Below, one piece after another: positions 7,175-14,755 of a DNA stretch of 29,246 bases (position 1 is its first letter; each line of letters opens with the position of its first letter). Below the pieces are notes generated by a model. The model was not told the origin of the DNA. It made no database searches and saw only the letters and a list, made by a program, of their open reading frames with translations. Origin of the DNA: an uncultured Demequina sp. (GTDB lineage Bacteria; Actinomycetota; Actinomycetes; Actinomycetales; Demequinaceae). Position numbers and translations under genes: made by a program. The stretch covers positions 1-29,246 of the forward strand of contig CALALQ010000467.1 of assembly GCA_937925595.1 (NCBI GenBank), in the 5' to 3' direction.

Positions 7175-7501
7175 TCAGATGCGGATGTAGGCGGCGCCGG
7201 CCAGTTGCGCATGGACGATCGCGGTGACCGCGGAGGGGACCGTGCCGACCTCGGGTCGCAACTCGCCGGGGTCGATGCCGCGCCGTCCGAGCCCGACGCT
7301 GCACGCGGCCACCTCGGTGTGCTCGGGCACCTGGACGGCATCGGTGCCGGTCAGGCCGGCCAGTGCCGGGCCGTTGACGATCACCCGCACCCGCACTCCC
7401 AGGCCGGCGGCGTGGAGTCCGGCGGCGGCGTCCAGCGCCCGTTGCACGTCGGCGGGGTCGTCGGCCACGTGCAGGATCACCTCACGAGTGTTCTCATTCA
7501 T
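7175..7501 (-). CDS. DsrE/DsrF-like sulfur-transfer family protein
   Basis: A 108-aa single-domain DsrE-fold protein: EVILHVADDPADVQRALDAAAGLH, then VRVRVIVNGPAL (split here for length), and a cysteine in the typical position AACSVGLGRRGI. DsrE/TusD proteins carry persulfide on such a cysteine and pass sulfur between partners; small actinobacterial members often sit with rhodaneses. ATG 7501 follows an AAGAGAG ribosome site. It is the last intact gene of the minus-strand operon that starts at 9499, 32 bp after the M56 peptidase. Its stop is fused in frame to the racemase remnant. Confidence 0.8.
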   Translation of the reverse strand: MNENTREVILHVADDPADVQRALDAAAGLHAAGLGVRVRVIVNGPALAGLTGTDAVQVPEHTEVAACSVGLGRRGIDPGELRPEVGTVPSAVTAIVHAQLAGAAYIRI

Positions 7502-7533
7502 TGTTTGGTGTTCTCTCTTGGTTTCCGGCAGGG

Positions 7534-8517
7534 TCAGATGGTGCAGCCGGTGAGGGCGGCCGAGACGTAGGGCAGATGGACGAGGGCAGCAAGGGCGGCC
7601 ATGCCGACCAGGTATGCGGCGATCGCGACGGCGGGCAGGGCGCCTGCCAGCCCGGCGCTGGGGTGGACGAGGTGGCGGATGCGTTCGGGACCAGCGGCGT
7701 GCAAGGCGACAGGGCAGGAGTGCTGCGGCATGGCGGGGTGGGTGCGTTCGCCGAGCTTGACCAGGGCGCTGACCAGCGCCCTGGTTCCTGCGTGACGGCG
7801 GGCCTGGTCGTCCGCGGCGATCTCCAGGTAGTGCGGCAGCGCGTCGGCGACAGCGCGGATCAGCGGCACCCACCGTAGGTAGGCGGCGATGCTGTCCACT
7901 AGCGCGGTGATGAGGTGGTGGCGTTGGTGCAGGTGGGCGTGCTCGTGGGCCAGCACGGCGGCCAGCTCGCCCGGCCCCAGCGCGCGCACCGCGCCGGTGG
8001 AGAGCACGATCCCGCCGTGACGGTCGGGGAAGGTAAGCGCGAACGGGTGCTCGGCGTCGACCAGTGCCACCTCGTGCCCGTGAAGGAGCTGCCGCCGCGC
8101 GCCGTGCAGCAGCGTGCGGGCGGCGTCCCGGGAGCGAGAGCTGCGCCGAACCATCTGGCGGGCAAGACCTGCTCCCAGAGCAAGGGCCAGCGCCACCGGC
8201 AGGGCGAGCAGCAGCACCGCGGGGATCAGGGTTTCGGTGGTGTCGGCGGAGAACGGGTTCGCGGCGGTCAGGCACCGTTGGCAGACCTCGGCCGCGCGTT
8301 CGGGCAGCAGCGCGGGCCCGGCTCCGGCCCAGGCCAGCACCGGGCCGATCGCCAGCAGCGTGACCAGCCAGACCCCGATGCCGCCGGCGACGACCACGAT
8401 CGCCAAGCGCGGGACGCGCACCAGGGCGGGGGCAGCGTGCCGCAGCAACCACGGCCCGAACACCGCCAATGCCACCAGTCCGGTGCACAGAGCCATCGTG
8501 AGGATGCCCGCGGTCAT
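7534..8517 (-). CDS. M56-family membrane metallopeptidase (BlaR1/CopY-partner type)
   Basis: A 327-aa membrane protease with four predicted hydrophobic segments: two near the N-terminus, one after PFSADTTETLI, and one at the C-terminus. The zinc motif HEHAH is followed by a downstream EIAADDQARR that supplies the third ligand. Such proteins are coupled to BlaI/MecI-type repressors and relieve repression in response to an envelope signal. No penicillin-binding sensor domain is present, so the signal is unlikely to be a beta-lactam. Two cysteines in CQRC of the extracytoplasmic loop could sense redox state (inference). The start overlaps the BlaI-family stop as ATGA. Confidence 0.85.
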   Translation of the reverse strand: MTAGILTMALCTGLVALAVFGPWLLRHAAPALVRVPRLAIVVVAGGIGVWLVTLLAIGPVLAWAGAGPALLPERAAEVCQRCLTAANPFSADTTETLIPAVLLLALPVALALALGAGLARQMVRRSSRSRDAARTLLHGARRQLLHGHEVALVDAEHPFALTFPDRHGGIVLSTGAVRALGPGELAAVLAHEHAHLHQRHHLITALVDSIAAYLRWVPLIRAVADALPHYLEIAADDQARRHAGTRALVSALVKLGERTHPAMPQHSCPVALHAAGPERIRHLVHPSAGLAGALPAVAIAAYLVGMAALAALVHLPYVSAALTGCTI

Positions 8518-8903
8518 GGCATGTCTCCCCGGTCGCGGCGTTCCAGGTAGTCGCGCAGCAGGTCCAGGTCGTTCTCGGGCATCGAGTCCACGAACTGCAG
8601 GATCGAGGCGGCCCGGTCGCGGCTAGCCTCCAGCACCTGCTCCATCAGCCCCGCGGCGTGCTCGTGCCTGGTGATCTTGGCGCCGTACCGGGTGGACCGG
8701 TTCTGCCTCGTGATGGTCACCAGGCGCTTGCGATCCAGGTTGGTGAGCACGGTCGCGATGGTGGTGTAGGCGGGGTCGGAGGGCAGGTGCTCGATCACTT
8801 CGCGCACGGTAGCCGGGCCGTGGTCCCACAGCACGTCCATCACCTGCGCTTCCAACGCCCCCAGGCGCAGCAGGTCGCCGGAGCGCCCATCGGCGGCCTT
8901 CAT
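8514..8903 (-). CDS. BlaI/MecI/CopY-family transcriptional repressor
   Basis: A 129-aa winged-helix repressor: LGALEAQVMDVLWDHGPATV, then YTTIATVLTNLDRKRLV (recognition helix), and GAKITRHEHAAGLM, all standard for the Penicillinase_R family. The C-terminal dimerisation region is complete. ATGA overlaps link it to the CPVC membrane protein upstream and the M56 peptidase downstream. Paired ACTAT-N5-ATAGT palindromes at the head of this operon (9514-9545) and before the sortase-like gene (4741-4771) are the probable binding sites. The likely model is repression that is relieved by proteolysis through the M56 partner. Confidence 0.9.
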   Translation of the reverse strand: MKAADGRSGDLLRLGALEAQVMDVLWDHGPATVREVIEHLPSDPAYTTIATVLTNLDRKRLVTITRQNRSTRYGAKITRHEHAAGLMEQVLEASRDRAASILQFVDSMPENDLDLLRDYLERRDRGDMP

Positions 8904-9499
8904 CGCACAGCCGCCACCGGCTCGGGGCGGACCGGGCAAGCGACCTGCCCGCGTAGTCGCCACACCAGTGCGACGCCGGTCAGGATCAGCGCGCCGAGCG
9001 CGAGGAACGGCTGCACGGGGGTGAACCAGGTGATCGCTCCCGAGTACCCCAGCGCCAGCAGCGCCAGCTTGTTGCACACCGGACACCCCACCGCGAACCA
9101 CGCCAGGATGCCGCCGGCCATTCCCATCCGGCTGCTGCGCCGAGCCTGCGCCTCATCGGCCGCGTCGGTGGCGGCGCCGTCCTCGCTGACCGCATTCGCC
9201 TGCTGCTCGTCCGCGGCGGCGCGGTACGGGCGGATATACGTAGCGACCAGCATGCCCGACAGCACCGAGGTGACCAGCCACACCGGATAGTTCCACCACA
9301 CCGGCGGGATGTCTCGGCCGAACAGCGGGTTGGGGATCAGCACCGTCGCCACCCCGATCACCACCGCGACAACCGCCGAGGCAGCGATCGCGGCCAGCAC
9401 CTGCCTGCCCGTCCACCCTCGAAGCGCCTGGACCGCCAACCGGAAGCTTTCGCCGATGCCCTGGCGGGATCGAGTCGTGGGAGAGGTCATGGAACCCAT
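8900..9499 (-). CDS. Membrane protein with CPVC motif
   Basis: A 199-aa protein with hydrophobic segments at about 34-55, 71-90, 125-145 and 150-180. The third contains GCPVCNKLALLALGYSGA, a CxxC inside or next to the membrane. I recognise the type as an uncharacterised actinobacterial membrane protein often beside DsbA/CcdA-like genes; thiol-disulfide exchange in the membrane is plausible but not shown. It is the first gene of the minus-strand operon, overlaps the repressor start as ATGA, and is divergent from the DsbA-like gene. ATG 9490 is an alternative start. Confidence 0.75.
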   Translation of the reverse strand: MGSMTSPTTRSRQGIGESFRLAVQALRGWTGRQVLAAIAASAVVAVVIGVATVLIPNPLFGRDIPPVWWNYPVWLVTSVLSGMLVATYIRPYRAAADEQQANAVSEDGAATDAADEAQARRSSRMGMAGGILAWFAVGCPVCNKLALLALGYSGAITWFTPVQPFLALGALILTGVALVWRLRGQVACPVRPEPVAAVR

Positions 9500-9513
9500 T
9501 CTGACACGACTCG

Positions 9514-9545
9514 ACTACCACGCATAGTCGACTATCTGAGATAGT
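9514..9545. promoter_or_regulatory. Tandem BlaI-type operators in the divergent promoter
   Basis: The palindromes ACTACCACGCATAGT (9514-9528) and ACTATCTGAGATAGT (9531-9545, perfect) match ACTAT-N5-ATAGT and lie between the divergent genes at 9499 and 9583. A 12-bp palindrome ATAGTCGACTAT spans their junction. The same tandem layout occurs at 4741-4771. Confidence 0.7.
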
Positions 9546-9582
9546 AGAGGTCGGTGCCCGCGACAGTGACAGGAGAATCCCT

Positions 9583-10335
9583 ATGCCCACCGAGACCACG
9601 AACCGCCCGAAACCGTCGAACCGTTCGAGGTCGTCACAAATCGTGCCGGTCGCCGTGTTGACCCTGGCTGCTGTCCTGATCGCCGTGATCGTGGCGGTGA
9701 ACTGGAGTGGCACGACGGCCGAGGAGGGGGGCTCGCCGTCGGATAGCGGCGCGCCGACGGAGGTGCAGAACCCCGAGCAACCGGACCTGTCTGCGGCCGA
9801 GACCAGGGACGAGGCGGACCTGCTCGCGGCCGGGCCCGTGGATGCGCCGGTGGTGCTGGTGGTGTTCTCGGACTATCAGTGCCCGTTCTGCGCGCGGTGG
9901 AGCGAGCAGACACTGCCGTCGATGATGGAGCACGTCGACGCCGGGGATCTGCGGATCGAGTGGCGCGACATCAACGTGTTCGGTCCCGCGTCCGAGCGCG
10001 CAGCGCGGGCCTCGTACGCCGCCGCCCTCCAGGGGGCGCTCTGGGAGTACCACGACGCCCTGTTCGAGGACGGGGAGCGCAGGTCCGAGAGCGAGCTGAG
10101 CGAGGAAGCCCTCGTCGCCTTGGCGGGCGAACTCGGTTTGGACACCGAGCAGTTCGCCGCCGACCTGGGCTCGGAGGAGACGGCGCAGGTGATCGCCGCC
10201 AACCAGCAGTTCGGGTTCGACCTCGGCGCCACCTCCACCCCGATCTTCATCCTGGGCGGACAGCCGATCGTCGGGGCGCAGCCCACCGAGGTGTTCCAGG
10301 AAGCGTTCCAGAGCGCGCTCGACGCGGCGGAGTGA
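9583..10335 (+). CDS. DsbA-like secreted thiol-disulfide oxidoreductase, membrane-anchored
   Basis: A 250-aa protein with one N-terminal membrane anchor (about 19-40), an acidic linker, and a DsbA/thioredoxin-fold domain. The active site CPFC is in FSDYQCPFCARW, and the cis-proline loop is ATSTPIFILGG. It acts outside the cytoplasm in disulfide formation or exchange. CcdA follows 6 bp downstream and can supply reducing power, so the pair forms an electron-transfer module. ATG 9583 has AGGAG 8 nt upstream and lies just past the BlaI-type operators. A long plus-strand shadow ORF (from 9879) is not coding. Confidence 0.9.
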   Translation: MPTETTNRPKPSNRSRSSQIVPVAVLTLAAVLIAVIVAVNWSGTTAEEGGSPSDSGAPTEVQNPEQPDLSAAETRDEADLLAAGPVDAPVVLVVFSDYQCPFCARWSEQTLPSMMEHVDAGDLRIEWRDINVFGPASERAARASYAAALQGALWEYHDALFEDGERRSESELSEEALVALAGELGLDTEQFAADLGSEETAQVIAANQQFGFDLGATSTPIFILGGQPIVGAQPTEVFQEAFQSALDAAE

Positions 10336-10341
10336 GGCGGC

Positions 10342-11211
10342 GTGGACATCGGACTGCTCGCCGCGTTCGCCGGCGGCACGCTCGCGCTGCTGAGCCCGTG
10401 CGCGGCGCTGCTGATGCCGGCGTTCTTCGCCTCCACGATCGGCAGCGGGCCCCGGCTGCTGCTGCACGGAGCCGTGTTCTACGTCGGCCTGCTGACCGTC
10501 CTGGTCCCCGTGGGGGTCGGAGCCGGCGCCCTGGGGACGCTGTTCGTGACTCACCGGCAGGCGATCGTGCTCGTCGCCTCGCTGGTCCTGGTCGTCCTCG
10601 GCGCGGCGCAGGCGCTCGGGTTCGGGTTCGACCCTGCCCGGCTGCTACCGGCCGGGGCAGACCTGCACGCGCAAGCGGCGTCCAAGACCGGACTCGTCAA
10701 GACGGTGCTGCTGGGCGCTGCCAGCGGCATCGCGGGATTCTGCGCCGGCCCGATCCTGGGCGCCGTGCTCACCCTGGCCGCCGCCCGCGGCGACACCCTC
10801 GCCGCCGGCGTCATGCTCGCCGTGTACGGCGCGGGCATGGTGCTGCCGCTGCTGCTGATCGCCGCGCTCTGGCAGCGCCTGGGCGCCCGTGGACGCCGGT
10901 TCCTGCGCGGGCGATCGTTCACCGTGCTGGGCCGGGAGCTGCACACCACCTCGGTGGTCACCGGGCTGCTGATCGTGGGCGTCGGGGTGCTGTTCTGGAC
11001 CACCAACGGCCTGGTCGGGGCTCCCGAACTGGTTCCGCTCGACGCCCAGGCCTGGCTCCAGGAGAACACCGCGATCCTGGCGAACCCGATCCTGGACATC
11101 CTCGCCGTCGTCCTCATCGCCGGGATCGTGCTCGTGCTCTGGGCCAGACGCCGCCGTACCCACGCTCGCGCTGACGCCCAGGCGGGCGAGCACCGCGCGG
11201 AACAGTCATGA
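10342..11211 (+). CDS. ccdA: CcdA/DsbD-type membrane thiol reductase
   Basis: A 289-aa protein of the CcdA/DipZ transmembrane family that moves electrons from cytoplasmic thioredoxin to extracytoplasmic thiol proteins. The reactive cysteines are in the two half-repeats: LLSPCAALLMPAF near residue 18 and GIAGFCAGPILGAV near residue 133. About six to seven hydrophobic segments are visible, with a charged C-terminal tail. The GTG start at 10342 is 6 bp after the DsbA-like stop. The gene overlaps the lipoprotein start as ATGA. The thioredoxin at 15704 could be its cytoplasmic donor (inference). Confidence 0.85.
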   Translation: MDIGLLAAFAGGTLALLSPCAALLMPAFFASTIGSGPRLLLHGAVFYVGLLTVLVPVGVGAGALGTLFVTHRQAIVLVASLVLVVLGAAQALGFGFDPARLLPAGADLHAQAASKTGLVKTVLLGAASGIAGFCAGPILGAVLTLAAARGDTLAAGVMLAVYGAGMVLPLLLIAALWQRLGARGRRFLRGRSFTVLGRELHTTSVVTGLLIVGVGVLFWTTNGLVGAPELVPLDAQAWLQENTAILANPILDILAVVLIAGIVLVLWARRRRTHARADAQAGEHRAEQS

Positions 11212-12452
11212 CGCCGCGCCGGGGACGCTCCAGCCTTGCCCTCGCCGCCGTGGCCGCGCTGCTGGTGACCGGCTGCGGGGCATCCGAGCCCGAGCCCGTA
11301 AGAGACCCCTACCCGGTCGATGGGTCGCTACCCGTGGTGGACACCTCGGGCTTGCAGCTGCCGACGCCGTTCGAGGAGCTGGAGGTCGTGGACCCCGGGT
11401 GGACATCAACTCCTCAGTACGCGGACGGGGTGTACCTGGCCGCCGGTGAACGCGACGGTGTGCTGGAGTTCACCGCCGTGGACGTCTACGGGGACGTGCT
11501 GTGGGCCGCGCAACGTCCAGCGAGCTGCACCGGGTTCGTCGTGACCACCGACGCGCATGGCCGAGCCCTCGCGATCCTGGGCGACCTCCAGATCACGGCC
11601 GATGCCCTGGCCGCGACGACTGCCACCGCCTACGACCTGACGACCGGGGAACAGGTCTGGGGTCCGGTCGAGGTGCCCGGCCCCTACCAAGGCCCCGGCC
11701 TGGTCTTCGCCGCACCTCCCGATGGCTTCATGGGCGAGACCGGCCCACGCGTCGCGCTCGATCCCACCACCGGAGACGTCGCGGCCGACGAGTCGAGCCC
11801 TGAAGGTATCCGCATCATCGGCGAGTACCACGGCATCGTGCTGCTCACCCACGAGGACGCTCTGATCGCGCGCGACACGGCCGACGATCACGAGCTCTGG
11901 CGCATCCCCCTCGCCGAGCACGGCTGGACAGCGGCGTCCATCAGCGCGTCCCTGCGCCCTGAACCGGGAGACGGGCTCGCGCTCATCGCCACCTCCGAGA
12001 CCACCGGCGCGCTCCTCAACCTGGATCAGGGCAGCATCGTGAGCAGCACCGCCCGCGACGCCGCCGTAGACCCCACCACGGGGACCCTCGTCACCCTGGA
12101 CGACACCGGCCTGCACGGCTACGACGCCGACGACCGACCGCTGTGGTCCCTGCCTGTTGCCGCCGAGACCACCATCGCCGCGATCGGCGGCGTCTTCCTC
12201 TACCTGCGAGAGGACGGGGCGATCCGGGTCCACAACGTCCTCACCGGCGATGTCGCCCAAGCCTACGAACCCGACGGCCAAGGACCGATCATCGTGCCCA
12301 CCCACATCACCATCAACGGCGCTGCACTCCTCCTCCAGGAACGACGGCACCTGGTGGCGACGATCGCTGAGTCCCCTCTGAACGAGTCCTTCCCGACGTC
12401 CAGCCACGCGGGCATGTCGATCGTGGGCGCTCGGGTCGCAGACTCGACTTGA
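11208..12452 (+). CDS. Secreted lipoprotein with PQQ-like beta-propeller
   Basis: A 414-aa protein with a lipoprotein signal peptide: basic start, hydrophobic core, lipobox VTGC at about residues 19-22. The mature part has repeated WD/PQQ-like blades, seen as DVYGDVLWAAQ, TAYDLTTGEQVWGPV, ARDTADDHELWRIPL and GYDADDRPLWSLPV. Such propellers are usually binding or scaffolding domains; no cofactor site is evident. It is coupled to ccdA by ATGA. The last residues overlap the -35 box and sit next to the first CstR operator of the next operon. Function unknown; the presence of Lnt in the same cargo could relate to its lipidation. Confidence 0.8.
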   Translation: MTPRRGRSSLALAAVAALLVTGCGASEPEPVRDPYPVDGSLPVVDTSGLQLPTPFEELEVVDPGWTSTPQYADGVYLAAGERDGVLEFTAVDVYGDVLWAAQRPASCTGFVVTTDAHGRALAILGDLQITADALAATTATAYDLTTGEQVWGPVEVPGPYQGPGLVFAAPPDGFMGETGPRVALDPTTGDVAADESSPEGIRIIGEYHGIVLLTHEDALIARDTADDHELWRIPLAEHGWTAASISASLRPEPGDGLALIATSETTGALLNLDQGSIVSSTARDAAVDPTTGTLVTLDDTGLHGYDADDRPLWSLPVAAETTIAAIGGVFLYLREDGAIRVHNVLTGDVAQAYEPDGQGPIIVPTHITINGAALLLQERRHLVATIAESPLNESFPTSSHAGMSIVGARVADST

Positions 12453-12453
12453 A

Positions 12454-12497
12454 ATACCCCAGGGGGTATGAGACGGTAAAAATACCCCCCAGGGTAT
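12454..12497 (+). promoter_or_regulatory. Two CstR-type operators upstream of the persulfide dioxygenase operon
   Basis: ATACCCCAGGGGGTAT (12454-12469) and ATACCCCCCAGGGTAT (12482-12497) are close matches to the 4974-4989 palindrome and lie 28 bp apart centre to centre. A -35-like TTGAAA (12449-12454) abuts the first. The GTG start of the dioxygenase gene follows at 12524. Confidence 0.85.
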
Positions 12498-12523
12498 CGA
12501 TGACATCGACGGAAGGATGAACA

Positions 12524-13933
12524 GTGCTCCTCGAACGCATCTACGACGAGGACCTGGCGCAGGCCGGGTACTTCATCGGCTGCCAGGCCAAGGGCGAGGC
12601 GGTGGTGATCGACGCGCGCCGCGACATCGCGGACTACCTGGCGCTCGCGGCCAAGCACGGCATGCGGATCGTCGCAGTGACCGAGACCCACATCCACGCT
12701 GACTACCTGTCCGGGACCCGCGAGCTGGCTGCGGCGGTCGGCGCCGAGGTCTACGTCTCCGGCGAGGGCGGCGCGGACTGGCAGTACGGGTTCGACGCCC
12801 GGCGTCTGTACGACCGCGACACGATCACGATCGGCAACATCACGATCCAGGCCCGGCACACGCCTGGTCACACTCCTGAGCACCTGGTGTTCCTGGTCAC
12901 CGACGGCGCCTTCGCCAGCGAGCCCGGCTACCTCATCTCCGGCGACTTCGTGTTCGCCGGGGACCTGGGCCGCCCCGACCTGCTGGACGAGGCCGCGGGC
13001 GGGGTCGACACCCGCTTCGAGGGCGCGCGGCAACTGTTCACCAGCTTGCGTGAGGTGTTCCTGACCTTGCCGGATCACGTCCAGGTCCACCCGGGGCACG
13101 GCTCCGGCAGTGCGTGCGGCAAGGCGCTCGGCGCGCTGCCCTCGACCACGGTCGGCTACGAACGCGCGAACGCCTGGTGGTCGCGCCACCTGGCTGCCGA
13201 CGACGAGCAGGGGTTCATCGAGGAGCTGCTCGACGGGCAGCCCGACGCGCACGCCTACTTCGCGAGGATGAAGAAGCAGAACCGCGAGGGTCCCGCCGTG
13301 CTGGGCGAGCGCGGCCCGGTGCCCGAGCTGGCCGTAGCGGAGGTGGCGCGGCGGCTGGAGGCCGACGAGATCACCTTCGTCGACACCCGCCCGCCGGCGC
13401 AGGCCCATCAGGGCACCGTTGCCGGCTCGCTCAACATCCCCGACGGCTCCAAGACCGCCACCTATGCCGCCTGGGCCTACGATCCCGAGGCCGACTCGCG
13501 TCCGCTGGTGCTGCTGGCCGAGGACCAGACCGCCGCCCAGGCGATCGCGGATCGGCTGCTGCGGGTCGGCATCGACCAGACCGCCGGCTACGTCACCACC
13601 ATCGACGGGCTTCCCCGGTTCGTCCCGCCCCTCATCGAGCCGGCAGAGCTGGCAGGTTTCGATGCCGCGCTGCTGCTGGACGTGCGCCAGCGCGGCGAGT
13701 ACGCCGCCGGGCACATCCCCGGCGCCACACAGCTCAGCGCCGCACGCGTCCTCTGGCACCAAGACGAGCTGCCGCGCTCCGGCACGATCGTGACCTATTG
13801 CCAGTCCGGGATGCGGAACACCGTCGCCGCGAGTGCCCTACGACGCGCCGGGCACGCCGTCGTCGAGCTCGACGGCAGCTATAACGCCTGGCGCGCATGG
13901 CAGGAGACCACCAGCGAGACCGCGCTGGCCTGA
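12524..13933 (+). CDS. cstB: CstB-like persulfide dioxygenase-rhodanese fusion
   Basis: A 469-aa, three-part enzyme. Residues 1-250 are a metallo-beta-lactamase-fold persulfide dioxygenase: THIHADYLSG, HTPGHTPEHL, SGDFVFAGDLGRPD and VHPGHGSGSACGK. The middle part is a rhodanese-like domain without an active cysteine (VDTRPPAQAHQGTVAGSLN). The C-terminal rhodanese is active-looking, with LLDVRQRGEY and the catalytic loop CQSGMRN. This matches the CstB layout, which oxidises persulfides to sulfite and thiosulfate. Two CstR operators precede it and a TauE/SafE exporter follows. The GTG start has GGAAGGA 7-8 nt upstream. The last His of the HxHxDH motif is Tyr, as I recall for other CstB-type enzymes. 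Confidence 0.88.
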   Translation: MLLERIYDEDLAQAGYFIGCQAKGEAVVIDARRDIADYLALAAKHGMRIVAVTETHIHADYLSGTRELAAAVGAEVYVSGEGGADWQYGFDARRLYDRDTITIGNITIQARHTPGHTPEHLVFLVTDGAFASEPGYLISGDFVFAGDLGRPDLLDEAAGGVDTRFEGARQLFTSLREVFLTLPDHVQVHPGHGSGSACGKALGALPSTTVGYERANAWWSRHLAADDEQGFIEELLDGQPDAHAYFARMKKQNREGPAVLGERGPVPELAVAEVARRLEADEITFVDTRPPAQAHQGTVAGSLNIPDGSKTATYAAWAYDPEADSRPLVLLAEDQTAAQAIADRLLRVGIDQTAGYVTTIDGLPRFVPPLIEPAELAGFDAALLLDVRQRGEYAAGHIPGATQLSAARVLWHQDELPRSGTIVTYCQSGMRNTVAASALRRAGHAVVELDGSYNAWRAWQETTSETALA

Positions 13934-14033
13934 CGCACAGCAGAACGATCGCATCCTCCGGCGGGCGGTCGGCCCCAGCCCCTTCCATTCGCATCTCCGC
14001 TGCCCGCGGCCAGACCTGACGAGGAACCACCCC

Positions 14034-14634
14034 ATGACCGATCCCTCCGCCGAGCTCCGAACGCTCACCGCCGAGGAGCTCGCCCAGTGGCGTCAGCTCC
14101 ACGACGACCTCACGATCATCGACGTGCGGTCCCCGGCCGAGTTCGAGACCCTCCACATTCACGGCTCGTACAACGTCCCGCTGCCGCTGCTGACCGAACA
14201 CGCCTCGGATCTGGCAGAGCGGCTCGGGCACCGCGCGGTACTCGTGTGCCAGTCCGGCAACCGCGCCACCCAGGCCCAGCAGCATCTCGCTGCCGCCGGC
14301 GTGCGGACGGCCAACGTGCTCACCGGCGGCGTGCCCGCCTTCGAGGCCGCTGGCGGCCAGGTGGTCCGCAGCGCAGCTCGCTGGGACATCGAGCGCCAGG
14401 GTGCGGTTCACGGCCGGGCTGATCGTCCTGGTGAGCCTGCTCGTGGCCGAGTTCCTCTGGCCGGAGTCCCGGTTCATCGCGTTCGCGCTCAGCGCCGGGC
14501 TCGTCGTCGCGGCGCTCACCGGCTCCTGCCTGATGGGCCGCATCCTCTCCCGCGTGCCCTGGAACAAGGTCACGGCCAGCCCCACCGCACGGAGCGCGAT
14601 CGCATCCATCCCGGTCGCGACCCAGGAACTGTGA
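14034..14634 (+). pseudogene. YgaP-type rhodanese-DUF2892 protein, split by a frameshift
   Basis: The first frame (ATG 14034) encodes a rhodanese with LTIIDVRSPAEFETLHIHG and the active loop VLVCQSGNRAT. At 14399-14401 (GGG) the frame changes: removing one G makes ERQ read straight into VRFTAGLIVLVSLLVAEFLW, the two-helix DUF2892 membrane domain, which ends at 14634 with a conserved GSCLMGRIL. The intact family is a single rhodanese plus membrane-anchor protein. As written, the zero frame continues without a stop to 14759, giving an unrelated tail that overlaps the tauE start. The membrane part could be made separately from GTG 14401. It could be a mutation, a sequencing error or, less likely, slippage. 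Confidence 0.75.
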
Positions 14635-14755
14635 TGCCCTGGCGTGCTCCGACGTTCCGACGGCGTTCAACTGCAACGACCCCGCATCTAGGACCGGCAT
14701 CGGCACGGTCGGCGTCACGACCCGCAGCACCAACCACGATGCCCGGTGAGCACGA

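Noticed and set aside
9879..11174. 431-codon plus-strand frame over the DsbA-like and CcdA genes
   Set aside because: Low-complexity Arg/Ala/Gly product in a third frame; it crosses two clearly coding genes.
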